This document shows, piece by piece, positions 53,462 through 64,000 of a stretch of 64,000 bases of DNA (its first letter is position 1; each line of letters starts with the position of its first letter). The notes under the pieces are model-generated. The model searched no databases and was not told where the DNA came from. It was given only the letters and a program-made list of their open reading frames with translations. This DNA comes from Gonatopus flavifemur (lineage: Eukaryota; Arthropoda; Insecta; Hymenoptera; Dryinidae). Location of the stretch: contig JAFFJZ010000007.1 of assembly GCA_018340375.1 (NCBI GenBank), positions 28,866,001 to 28,930,000 on the forward strand, written 5' to 3'. A program made the position numbers and the translations under genes.

Positions 53462-54660
53462 CCTTCACAGAGTCAATTGAATATCGATTGAAGTAAGTCC
53501 CCGGTCAATCATTTCAATCGACATTCAGTTGATTCAAGCGCGCGGCAAAATTCACCGTATCCAAATCCTTACGGACTTGAGCCAAATCTGGCGTTCTCTC
53601 AGTGTATAGAATAATTAAAATATTCTTGTGCTACGTAAATATTCAGAGTCACCTCAATATAACGATTATGGAGTCCAGTATCATGATGGGCGTTGATTAT
53701 CAAATTTTATGAAGATCATAGAAAACGCTGAATATTCATCGAATCAACGTCCGTGAGATAATATTTGAATCCACTGCATTTCATCCAGTAATCCTAAAAT
53801 CAAGATTTTGTGTCAAGAAATATCAGAGAAATATGTCAACGTGATGAAATTGTTAATTGAGCACATCGATGTTGTGACGAAATATGAGGACTCGTCGACT
53901 CGTCCTTCCACGATTTTTTTTCCAGATATTTTTATGGAACCAAAAAGCCATAAGGTATGAATATATGCATGTTGTCGAACACTCAATTGTAAATCCTCTT
54001 CACCATCCTTTTCACCGTTGAAAAACCGAATCAGTATTGGGGACAATGTTTTATCTTCAGTTCAAATTTTTCTTTTGTACCAGTACATGATGAAATGATT
54101 CCTGATATCGGAATATCGATCAGATTTCTTGTATCCATGTTAGTGAATAGACGCCCTGGTTTTCCGAGACTAAAAAGATTCTATATAGCCTTATTTATAG
54201 GACAATTTTTTTTCAATATTTGGTCGTTTCTTTGAATAATTGAGTGTAACACTTGGCATTATAATAGCACTTTCTGTTCGTTGCTTCGAATGAATGAGCA
54301 CTTGATATGCGTAGAATATGAATTGAGTTCAAGTTTTTTTTTTATCCTTAGAGGAGGAAATAAATAATTTCGCTGTACCTGAAGGAAAAAGAACGTGCTC
54401 TCGGTGAGAAACCGAAGTACACAAGAGTTAAGAAGAGTGAGCAGATAGCGTGGTTAGCGACAATTGACTTCTCTCAATGAAAAAGTGTAATAAGCGTTCA
54501 TAAAATTTATGAGTAGGTTTGATGCTGCACGCTTCATAAACATTGTGAAAACCTTGAATCAAGTGCTTTCTATTGGTCAAAATAGAACTCTTCACGCACG
54601 TTCAATGAGTTCCGCTATAACGCGCATATTTGAATAAATACAATATTCAAACATTACTAT
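53462..54660. other. Non-coding stretch
   Basis: No gene is supported. A CAATCGACATTCAGTTGATT / AGTCAATTGAATATCGATTG inverted pair lies near 53470-53535. The - strand frame at 53813-54046 has no motif. Confidence 0.4.
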
Positions 54661-54666
54661 TTTGTA

Positions 54667-55249
54667 CTGGGTGATTCAAAATTGCCGTAAACTTTTCTGA
54701 GAGCAGATTCTTAATGAAATTCTGAAAAGATTTTGGTCCGGAATATTCAGATCTGATCCATAGATCCGGAGATATGAGCATTTTTTAGTTTTTTGAAAAA
54801 TCCAAATACCTCGGAAGTACCATATTTCTGACTTTTGAATCCAACACCATTCTCTGAGTCAGATCACGGGATATCCCGTGAAAAACATAAATTTAATTCA
54901 GCTTCCTTCGTTGTGGAGTTATAGCGATTTAAAGTTGTTGAATTCTAATTGGCTGGAATTTAGAATTGTAATTCTAAAAAATTTCAAACCGGTATAACTC
55001 CACAACGAAGGAAGCTAAATTAGATTGATTTTTTCCCAGGGATACCCCGTGATCTGACTTAGAGAATGGTGCTGGATTCAAAAGTCAGAATTATGGTACT
55101 TCCGAGGTATTTTGATTTTTCAAACAATTAAAAAATGCTCATATCTCCGGATCTAAGGATCAGATCTGAATATTCCGGACCAAAATCTTCTCAGAATTTC
55201 ATCAAGAATCTGCTCTCAGAAAAGTGTACGGCAATTTTGAATCGTCCAG
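54667..55249. mobile_element. 583-bp near-perfect palindromic element, TA duplication
   Basis: CTGGGTGATTCAAAATTGCC and its complement end GGCAATTTTGAATCGTCCAG, flanked by TA (54665-54666, 55250-55251). The two arms of about 290 bp stay complementary up to the centre near 54960, with few mismatches (for example GGAATATTCAGATCTGATCC / GGATCAGATCTGAATATTCC). There is no coding capacity beyond shadow frames. Confidence 0.85.
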
Positions 55250-55251
55250 TA

Positions 55252-56515
55252 TTCATAAAAGCAGATAGGTTACCGCTACTCGATTCAATTTATGCACTAC
55301 ATCCAGCATTATTTCTTTCAACATATTCCCCATTGTATACAACTCTACTCCATCTTCATTTGTAATATCTATATTATGAAATTTTTTCCGTTCCATTTAT
55401 GAATTTTTTCTCAATAAAAATGGAATTTTCTGCTGTTTCAGGCATTTGAAAATATAGAATAGGTAATGATAAATTGAAATAAAACGGAAGAACCAATGGC
55501 GCGAATGGTGAGAGATTCCGTGAGACGATTTAGAGGGCTTTATAGAGGCGGAGTATATCAATGTGGCAGCTAGCACAAATGATTAATTTGAATTTATAAA
55601 AACTTCTTAAACACCTCTTGAATAGTCCCCGTTGTGAGACCAATAATGAATTCAATGAGTTGAAAATGAGAACGTATTGAATGCTCGCAGGATTCATTAT
55701 GAAATCTCTATATGAATTCTTTCTGAAGATTAATTTGTTCATTCGGAGTTAATTTTGAACTCAAAATATTCATAATGAATACATATTGATTAGCACAACA
55801 AGAGCTATTTGGTTGGAACTCTTGTGCTGTATGCACTGAAAATACGATTTGTTCCCGCGTAACAAATTCGGAACGGAAAGAAACTTTTTGGTGTTTTTCG
55901 TGTGATTCCTGCGCGGAACACCAGAATGAACGAGTGAAAATAGCCCGGTGATGATCTGTCCAGTGAATCCGGAAATTAACTGTTCGCCATGCGAAGCAAA
56001 GTCCTGTTAAGAAAAACGCGTTTAAAGTTTTTCATGTATGATTCTTTTCCATCTTTCCCGGAATGTGTGCAGTTTTATTACCTTCAATTGATTGACCTTG
56101 AAATTTGAAGGAAGTTTGATGCTTCAAGGCGTTGGAAGATGAAATTTAAAAAATTTCAATTTTTTGAACGCGTTAATAAGTACTCCCATGTGGAAAAAAT
56201 GTCCAAAAATGTATAAAATGGTACAGAAGTTGTATACAAATCGTACAAAAATGGTGTTCAAATTGTGTACAATTGTATACAGTTTTGGATATTCCTTCCA
56301 CATGGGATAGTATCTTGAAGGGCTTGATCTTGAAGCATAATCAAGAAATATCAATATGAATACTTGAGCTTGTAAGCGGCAGCCTTCTAAAAAAAATCGA
56401 ACTATGCTATCATTATTTTTTTCCGGAGCTATATTAATATGAAATATGCTGAATTCTGAGTGGCCAGAAGCGCAAAAATTTCAAACCACTACAACTTCAA
56501 ATTGAAAAAAAAAAC
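55252..56515. other. Non-coding stretch with old repeats
   Basis: No gene is seen. GAATTCATTATG / CATAATGAA motifs near 55640-55780 belong to the dispersed repeat shared with 48985-49060. An inverted pair CATGTGGAAAAAATGTCC / TATTCCTTCCACATGGG spans about 56187-56307, with GTACAAA/TTGTACA units inside. Confidence 0.4.
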
Positions 56516-56659
56516 CAGGGACTTGTAACGTTATTCACTTTCGTTACTCATTATATATAAAATATATATAATAATGTATATATTGTACACAAATTATATA
56601 TTCATTATGTATACTTTATATATGATGAGCAACGAAAGTGAATAACGTTACAGTCCCTG
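56516..56659. mobile_element. hAT-like MITE, 144 bp, copy 2
   Basis: CAGGGACTTGTAACGTTATT and AATAACGTTACAGTCCCTG. The flanking 8-mers AAAAAAAC and AATAAAAC agree at 7 of 8 positions. It matches the 35982-36124 copy over its length, including ACTCATTATATATAAA. Confidence 0.78.
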
Positions 56660-56922
56660 AATAAAACCAAGGGATGCTTGAATTTTCTCCCTACAAATCT
56701 CCCATTTTCTGAATTAGCGAATGATTTCAAGGTTAAGTATGTAACACACAATGCTTTCGAGTGATTTGGATTTGGAAAAAAATTGAAAAAATGCTCATAT
56801 CTCAAAGACTAAGCCTTCAAAAAAATCTTTTTGAATGGGAAATTATATGATCTTGACTGCAGAATATGCCACAAAAATGGGGATGATGAACTCTGGGATT
56901 CGTCATTTTTCGTGGCAAGGTA

Positions 56923-57272
56923 CCCACATGGCACAAAACTTCTAAAAGATATCTCGAGATATCTTGCAAATGAGGATTGATCATTGATTGCTGTGTTTCA
57001 TATAAACTGAGGAAGCTTTCCCGGACAAGCAAAAATTTGTCATTATCTAAAAGATTTCCACTGGATATCTCAAAAATGTTTGATGCAAAAGTTTCAATTG
57101 TCTTTGAGATATCTTCAGTAAGTAATCCAAAAGACTTCTAGAAGAGATCTGAAGACATCTTTTAGATTTCTTAACCGGAGATATCTTAAAGACCGTGAAA
57201 ATGGTTGCATAAGACATCTTCAGGACATCCAGTGGAAATCTTTGGGACAATCAAAAATTTGTGCTGTCTGGG
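56923..57272. mobile_element. CCC/GGG-class element of the AGATATCT group, 350 bp
   Basis: CCCACATGGCACAAAA and TTTGTGCTGTCTGGG are inverted ends (flanks TA and TT). AAGATATCT, AGATATCTT and AAGACATCTT recur, as in 29389-32090. Confidence 0.65.
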
Positions 57273-57479
57273 TTTCAGTATCATAAGTTTTCATGAGAGA
57301 ACCATGGATTCATTCTTATTTCCTAACGCACAGAAAATTACCTGTTTGGAAAATAGCAGAGTTCACTATATAATATGGCAATAAATGTTTTCAGTACAAT
57401 GAGCTATATAATTTACTGATCATGTGATATGAAGTATTACAAAGTGTAAACTATAAAAAATTTGGGGGGTTTTTCTTCA

Positions 57480-57702
57480 CACTGTTGGTGGATTTCGTCC
57501 CCTCATTGTGGGGGAATTGTTTCTCCATCAAAAGTGAGAGATTTTTCCACCACTTTGAGGGATTATTTTCTTTTCTGGGTAGTGAAGCCGTTACAAATGA
57601 AGGAAAAGTCTACCAAAATATGAGGAAAAAATTCTCCATCTATGGAGGAACTTTGCTGTCACCATTTTTTGGGGAGAAATTCCACACTCAGTTTTTACAG
57701 TG
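57480..57702. mobile_element. CACTG-class element related in reverse to 58249-58460
   Basis: It ends TTTTTACAGTG followed by TA. Read backwards it matches the left 210 bp of the element at 58249, including the GGTGACAGCAAAGTTCCTCC / AGGAACTTTGCTGTCACC and TGGTGGAAAAAT / ATTTTTCCACCA passages. The private motif is GGGGAA/TTCCTC. Confidence 0.6.
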
Positions 57703-57822
57703 TAATGTCACGTATAGTATCTTTTCGAATCATTATAAGGACTATTCATTTATGTAATTTCTATCATCGAATTCGAATTTTATGTGCCTAAAAATCAGAA
57801 TGCGACGAGATATAATTTACTA

Positions 57823-58082
57823 CATTGTAACAAATTGCTTCTCAAATTTCATATAAATACAAATAAAACAATGATCATATGAATTTTGTATGAATTTTCC
57901 AAACTTTTCTGATGTTTCATATGAAATTTTATGATATCTCATACAGAATTATGATTTTTCATGAATTTCAATACATTTTGCAATAAATTTCATGAATTCA
58001 TGCTTGGACTTCATTTAAATTACAAGTTTCAGAATTTCCATGTTCATCTGATAGAGGAAATTTCAGATCATTTTTTCCAGTG
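57823..58082. mobile_element. CACTG-class element, TA duplication, private motif TTTCATGAA
   Basis: CATTGTAACAAATTGC and the right end TTTTTTCCAGTG, flanked by TA (57821-57822, 58083-58084). TTCATATGAA, TTTCATGAA and AATTTCAT motifs recur in both orientations. 260 bp. Confidence 0.6.
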
Positions 58083-58248
58083 TATGTCACATTTCGGGAG
58101 CGGTTGTACTATATATTATTGATGGGGATTCTTGAAGAAGATCGATCCTTTTTTGTATAAAAAGTATCGAATTTTCATTGAAATCTATAAGAATATTATA
58201 TTTTTTACACAAAAAAGGACCGATTCTTTTCAAAGATCCTCATCACTA

Positions 58249-58739
58249 CACTGTAAAAAATAGTTGTGGGATTTTCCCCCCAAAAATGGTGATAGCAAAG
58301 TTCCTCCACAGGTGGACCATAATTTGGGGAAAATTTCCCTCATTTGAGGAAGATTCAACACCCAAAACACAAAATAATTCTTCAAAGTGGTGGAAAAATT
58401 CCTCATTTTTGATGAACCAACAACTCCCCCACGATGAGGGAGCGGAATTCCTCACCTGACTCCACCTAAAATCAAGAATCCCAACTGGATTCGATGTGGG
58501 ATTTCCAATTCCAACTGGGATTCCACCTGGGATCAGAAATTCGAACTGAAATCCCCCGTTGAAGTTGAAATTCTGGCTGGGATTCCACCTGGAGTTAAAG
58601 AACCCCAGCCAAGATTCCACCTGGAAATGAAGAATCCCCAGCTCGAAACGCAGTTGAATTTCGGAGCTGGAATCCACGTCGAATCTCAGCTGGATTTTTG
58701 TGACAGGGCAGTGAAGACAAACTCATATTTTTTACAGTG
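58249..58739. mobile_element. CACTGTAAAAAA-class element, TA duplication, private motifs
   Basis: CACTGTAAAAAATAG and TATTTTTTACAGTG, flanked by TA (58247-58248, 58740-58741). The left half repeats GGGAAATTTCC/TCCTCA. The right half (58460-58700) is a run of diverged units around GCTGGGATTCCACCTGG, including CCACCTGG at least four times. 491 bp, and the long frames over it are artefacts of the repeats. Confidence 0.75.
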
Positions 58740-58741
58740 TA

Positions 58742-59690
58742 TGTATCTTAGCGAACTTTACTATTTTTTGAAGACCTTTTTTCTCCGCGAAGATATTCAT
58801 GGAAATATGTAAATTTTTCTGATTCACCAGTGAATGAACGGCTTGGAAAATGCGTCTTATGAAACTTTGAAACAATTATTTATCGTGTAACGAATATTAA
58901 TATCTTTTATGCTAACTTTTCATTGGGTTGAAACAGCTTTAAATTATTCTTCAATACGTTTTGCGAACAATTTTCATTCACAGGTGCCCGTTCATTCAGT
59001 GTTGCACTCAACTCCTTATATTGATGTCCTTTTGTTTGTTCATTCCTGATCAAGTCTGTGAAATTCTGAATGTTTTTATGTATTCGCTGATTTTGTCGAT
59101 TGTAGAAATTGTAGAGTAATCTGTATTTCAATAATGTATTCTATTGTCCGATGATGCAAAGATCGTTATATATAAAAAATCATGGACATTTTTTTCTACT
59201 TGCGTACGTCATCCCAGACTTTTCCAAGACTTTTTCTTAGATAAAATCTAGATGTCGAGTTTTTCATATGGATTTCCCAATTTTTCACAGTATTTAGAAG
59301 TCAAAACACTCTTTTTTCATTTTAGAAAATTGAAAATTTCACTATTTTATAATACATTGAAATAAAAGAACAAAACTCGACGTTATTACCTGCAGAGACT
59401 TATCAATTAACTAATGCATTTTGGTTTTTTTGATTTCAGATGATCCAGTGATGAGTTATGAAGGGCACCGCTTTTTTTTTTAGACGTCCACGGAGAGTTG
59501 CTATCGATGGCTCATTTCTTCATGAAATAAATGAGCATTTCACAGAATATTCTTCAAATGTTACTCCATTATGTAGTAATTATAGGAAAATAATATACAT
59601 TAACTGTGTGTCAAAAACATTATTGAAAAATATGCTTTTTGTTGTATTGAATTAAGCTTATGCCCCCCTTGAGACATGGGAAAGGAGTGA
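58742..59690. other. Non-coding stretch
   Basis: No gene is supported. The frame at 59458 follows a plausible acceptor (TTGATTTCAG at about 59430-59439), but its protein shows no recognisable family and no donor was found. Confidence 0.4.
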
Positions 59691-59691
59691 T

Positions 59692-59800
59692 CCCACACAG
59701 CACCATAGTCCCAGAAGAATTCATAAAGAATTCGTATTGAACTGATTGTGTTCTTTATGAATTCCTCAGAAATTTTTCCGGGACTGTGATGCTGTGAGGG
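59692..59800. mobile_element. CCC/GGG-class short hairpin, 109 bp
   Basis: CCCACACAGCACCATAGTCC and GGACTGTGATGCTGTGAGGG. The arms also pair through GAATTCATAAAGAA / TTCTTTATGAATTC. Flanks are AT and TT. Confidence 0.65.
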
Positions 59801-59962
59801 TTTATAAATGCTGTGTGAATCATTCCTATCGCGTTGTGATGATTTTGATCAATAAATTCAAAAAAGTATTATTGGACAGATGATGTACGAGAATTTGAGG
59901 GTTGAAAACCGCGCTTCTTTGAAGATTCTCAGATTTGAGAATAACTTTCATCTACAAAGTAA

Positions 59963-60075
59963 CCCAGACACCACAAAGCTGTTAAAGATAACATATGTTC
60001 GTATGCGTGAATTTGAAAGATGCAAAAGATTTTTTCCAAAAGATTGTTATCTTTAACAGCTGTGTGCGGTGTGAG
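59963..60075. mobile_element. CCC-class short hairpin, about 110 bp, right end decayed
   Basis: CCCAGACACCACAAAGCTG opposes CAGCTGTGTGCGGTGTG. AAAGATAACA / TGTTATCTTTAACAGC and TTTTTCCAAAAG lie between. The terminal GGG is lost. Confidence 0.5.
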
Positions 60076-62968
60076 AAGCGATTTTCAACATGCGAGGACA
60101 ATTTTTTGCATTTTTCAAATCCATATATATGGCTTTTCAATAATACACACTTTGTGAATTCATTCCTTATAGCGATGAGATAAGAATGATTCACACAGAG
60201 TTTATAAACACTCCTTTCGCATTTTTTATTACGAATTTGGTCCACGGCAAGTCACTGGATCGATCATTCAGAAAACTCAATTTCGATTCCAGCGGCAGAA
60301 GCAAATTTTTTCCAACCATAAGAATTCATCATGAATTTTTGTTCCATATTAATTCATACATCGAATCAGCACTAATTTTTTAAGGTGAAGACACTATGGA
60401 CGAGTGTTTTTTTAGGTGGCCATATCACATGGGATTAGATATTTTTGTTCTTGACTTCTAAAAAAAGTCTAGGAAAATTTCTCCTACGGGAAAACGATGG
60501 GATTGATCGTTCATTTGATTACATTATCCTTTATCAGCAGTTTTTTCTCCGAATCTTTAAATGAATTGTTGAAAATTTATTCAGGACTACAATAAATAAA
60601 TGTCATTCCAAACAAACCGTTGAATCCGCGGATGAGGAAATTTATCGGTAATCGATTGAACATTTCTATCGAAACGAACTTGGATCCTTGTCATTGAAAA
60701 CTTTATTCATTTCCATTATTAACTCAACAAAAAATATTGATTTTCCATTGAACAGACTCCTCCGTTCTTATGCACTACAACAAAACTTGGCTCACATTAT
60801 GGAAATTAAGGGACGAAATATGGAATAAATTTTTGAAGAGTTTGAACTTTTAAGCGTGAAAGTGATGGATGAAATTCGTAGTTTAATATAGTTTTCACCT
60901 TCCCTCTTCGCGTTACGGTGGAAGAAAATACGTTCCAAATTTCTCCCTGGAAAACTTATGAGGTATTTTCAATTTTCTAAAAAGTAAAGTGACAATATTT
61001 TACGTTCGAAGATGCTTTGCTCATATTTGGTATTATGGAGACAGGTTTTATCTACAGCTTCGGAACAATGTACATGATTAATGGAAGAAATGAGCAGTTT
61101 TCCACGGATTCTCAGACAAAACTATAATACTCGTATATTCACAACGCGAGCATCCGAAACATATTTTGTAAGAGAGTAATTAATTTTATGAACAAAATGC
61201 CTTTGATCAGGTGTTAGGGATATTTCATTCAAAACAATTCATTAATCCATTTTGATTTTCTATTATTCATAACAGTATCAAGTGTAATTAATATTTATAC
61301 TTCGCTGAAGCATGAACATTTATATGGTTGAAGGATGTATCTTTCAACAATATGTGAACGTGCGTTTTTTAGCGAATATGTTTGTTCTTTGTTGGTTTTG
61401 TACTGTTTTGAATGCAAAATTGATGAATTTCTTGAGAAAGATTCATTTATCTTGAGAATTAACAATCATTCATCAGCGCTGAATTATAAAGAATTTCCTC
61501 ACATGGGGAAACATATTACATTGATTGGATGTAATAATAATTGAAGACAAAGAGTTGGGTGGGACAGAACAAAAATCTGTCGTACTTCATAGTTCACACC
61601 GATGGGGATTCAATTTCATTAAATTGTATCTCAGTTTATAACAAAAATTCCATCAATAAAATTATAGCAATTGAATACCTTTGCACGGTTTATGTATACA
61701 GAGATTTCTATTCCAGGTTTGAAAACCATTGTTATCAACAATGAGAAAGAATGAATCCAAAAAAGCTTACTTCTTCCTGCATTGAGAGGAAAGATTTTTA
61801 AAGAAATAGCATTGATCACTAGTAATGATAGTAAATGCTATATTTTCGAACACTTTTTTTCGCTGTGTGATGATATAGAATTTATAAATGTGCACACGAC
61901 AGATAGTAATTTTTGTTATTAAATTCCGAAATGGTAAACGTTGAGAGATAAAGTTTCTGGATGTTTTAGCATTTACTGATATTTTAACATTTCTGTTTGT
62001 CATTCATTTGTTTTCAATAAGAGCAATAGCAATTACAAATTGATTCCTACAGCGTGAAATATGTTATAATACTTATAAAAGACTGTCAATCTATTCTCCT
62101 GCGAAACTCTCGTTGAAATACGGTGCTCAATCCATAAATCCATCGTCGAGTCGTGTTTCCGTATTGTAAAAAACCTTCCATTCAACGATGCATTTGGAAA
62201 TTACCTGCAGTCCCTGCAGCAGACGTTTTAGAATCTTGTACAGAAACACGACCTGCAATGTAATTGGGTACTTTTACATACATAAACTGCAAAACGTACC
62301 CATAATTAGTCCAAACTTCATGACCCTCGTGCTTCATTCAACTTGAGGATTATCGGTTTCGTTTGGCAAGTGGATTTCTGAAAAGTCCTACTCTCAAGCA
62401 AGCTGATTCCTTTGATCCGGAGAATAATATAATCGCCTGAATGATTTTTCTTTTCTAATTGGTTCGTGGATTCATTCAACGACGGCACACCTGTTACGTG
62501 AAAAATGGTCTCTTTGGCAATTAAATTCCACCAATTTCCAGCGTACACCGCTGTAAAAATAAAGACGTCGGACCAGATAATTTAGCACAAAGGTACGTTC
62601 CATTTTAATTTTATCAGCACAATTTGAAATTCTCGTACGATTTGATGTTTAATATGTGGATCAGTGTGAAAAGGAATATATTTATCATTACGTTTGACGA
62701 GGGAAACTTCAAAATGTTAAAAATTGGTGGAAACGAGAGGTTGAAACGCTGATAGCGGAGTACAAGTAAAACAAGCAGTAAGGTAAAGGGAAGAACGCAT
62801 ACGGAACGAGAATCAAGGGAGGAAAAAAATCAGTATGAGTGGAATATGGGGCTCAAGAGAAGAGAATGAGAAGGGAAATGTCCGTACACAGAGAGAAGGA
62901 GGAAAGTATAGGGATGCTGCATGTGACTGCGGGTAATGTGAGCAGGAGCAGAGCAGAGCAGAACCGAG
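60076..62968. other. Non-coding stretch
   Basis: Short frames only (for example 60186-60383, 61335-61544 and - strand 62318-62548), without motifs. From about 62740 the composition shifts to purine-rich, less AT-rich sequence with many GAGAA/GGAAA runs, leading into the promoter-like block. Confidence 0.4.
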
Positions 62969-63025
62969 TATAAAGGAGCAGTGGGGTTCAGTCGCGTGAT
63001 GGCTCTCGTCCCGGCCAGTCGATCG
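62969..63025 (+). promoter_or_regulatory. Candidate core promoter: TATA, initiator, pause-button motif
   Basis: TATAAA at 62969-62974, an arthropod initiator TTCAGTC with A at 62990, and TCGATCG at 63019-63025. The last fits the Drosophila pause-button consensus KCGRWCG at +30. GAGA-like runs (AGAGAAGAGAATGAG) precede it. The TATA-to-start distance (21 bp) is shorter than the usual 30. An ATG at 62999 opens a 36-codon frame ending about 63109 that I do not recognise. Any gene would extend beyond or be too interrupted to see. Confidence 0.4.
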
Positions 63026-63109
63026 AGCTGTTTTTCATTTTTCCGCATAACTGTTGATAATGTCATTCGATACGAACCTGATTTTATAAGAACGAGTGTA
63101 TGTTTTTAA

Positions 63110-64000
63110 TGTATTCGAATCACATTTTATCATCAACAATAGGGAACTTGAGAAGGTAAATTTGCATTATTGTTGTAAAACAATTTTTACACACTAAATT
63201 CATCAATTTATATGAGAAATCATATAACCAAATAAACCATGCAACTGTTTTTGCGATATCTCAAATATTTCACAACTCACAATTATAGTACAAGAGAAAA
63301 AAAAACCACAGTTCTTTCATGATTTTTTATTTATTCCAAACAAATTTCTCGAAAATAATACTTCATATTCATTTCAAAATTTCGTTCCTACATTCCTGCC
63401 ACGAATTTGATGAATTGGAAAGAGTTATAAACTTCATGTTTGTTGAAGAATGGGGAACATGAATTATTTTTCCAACTCGTATCACAGCCTCATTAAACTT
63501 CTTTACTGTATCACAAATAAACATCCGTCGAAGATCCATCAGAAGCTTTCGGTATATTTTCCATTTGAGAACACAAACCATTCTACAATTGGGTAAATAT
63601 TCATGAACTTGGTAACAAAATAAAACATTTGTTCAGGAGAACAAGTGCGAATGTGGACATTTCTGTTGAATGTCAAGCGAAAATCAGTTTGGAAATTCAA
63701 ATGCCATCGAAAAGATTATTCTACAACCACCTGTATACGAGAAATAGAGAAAGTGAGAGAAATATTTAACAGACAAAGATATAGATATTGGCTTATCAGT
63801 AGTTGAGCCTGTGGAGGGAAAATAAATCACCGCAAAAATCCAGTGTAACATTGGTTTATTTACAACTTGATCCCCTTCCGTCTATTGATCCGATAGAAAT
63901 AAAACAATATCAATGAAAGTCATATGATTCGAGAAATTGTCGAAATATCGAAGCGATGAGGAGTTTACAAAGGTTTAATGAGCATCGATTGTTTGATTAG
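63110..64000. other. Non-coding or intronic end of window
   Basis: No gene is recognised. It could be a first intron if the promoter-like block at 62.97 kb is real, but no convincing exon with splice sites was found. The - strand 70-codon frame at 63369-63581 lacks motifs. Confidence 0.35.

Noticed and set aside
58246..58677. 143-codon open frame on the - strand rich in Gly, Phe and Asn
   Set aside because: It lies wholly within a motif-filled element and its periodic residues come from the DNA repeats. No domain or start context supports it.
62830..63066. 78-codon - strand frame over the promoter-like block
   Set aside because: It is antisense to TATA and initiator signals, lacks motifs, and its length is expected by chance in less AT-rich DNA.

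Overview
The window is a piece of an AT-rich insect nuclear genome. The evidence is three spliced genes with GT-AG introns, mariner (Tc1/mariner) transposase relics, a Ty3/gypsy-like fragment and very many short non-autonomous inverted-repeat transposons. No bacterial, plasmid or CRISPR features are visible. A hymenopteran is my guess, but the sequence alone does not prove it.

Three host genes can be built exon by exon, with reading frame kept across every junction. (1) A CRAL-TRIO (Sec14-like) lipid-transfer protein, + strand, 9696-11801, 5 exons, 462 aa, with a long acidic C-terminal tail. (2) A fatty-acid amide hydrolase 2-like amidase, - strand, 26887 down to 18643, 8 coding exons, 534 aa, with the Lys-Ser-Ser triad intact. 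(3) A cytochrome b5 reductase 4 (Ncb5or) homologue, + strand, 36881-45635, 10 coding exons, 595 aa, with b5, CS and FAD/NAD reductase domains. The first and third face the same way. The amidase lies between them on the opposite strand, and a GC-richer patch near 28.1 kb is a candidate promoter for it. A further promoter-like block at 62.97-63.03 kb has no identifiable gene in the window.

The rest is mostly transposon debris. 0-0.8 kb: mariner relic with one in-frame stop, cut by the window edge. 3.5-5.7 kb: gypsy-like fragment and fold-back repeats. 6.16-9.21 kb: a mariner carrying five nested insertions. 13.98-15.42 kb: a CAGGG element with a TTAA-flanked element inside. 20.1-21.3 and 29.4-32.1 kb: related composite elements rich in AGATATCT and carrying a tRNA-like pol III box pair. 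28.6-33.8 kb: a dense nest of inverted repeats. 45.6-62.7 kb: gene-poor, with a 583-bp near-perfect palindrome at 54.67-55.25 kb.

The main unusual signal is a set of inverted-repeat elements that share short termini (CCC...GGG, CACTGTAAA... or CACGGAGAAA...). Many have exact 2-bp target duplications of varying sequence (CA, CT, TT, AA, AT, TA, TG). Yet each element is filled with its own short motif, repeated in both orientations. Two of these insertions can be checked inside a mariner reading frame, where removing the element plus one duplicated dinucleotide brings the flanking codons back into register.
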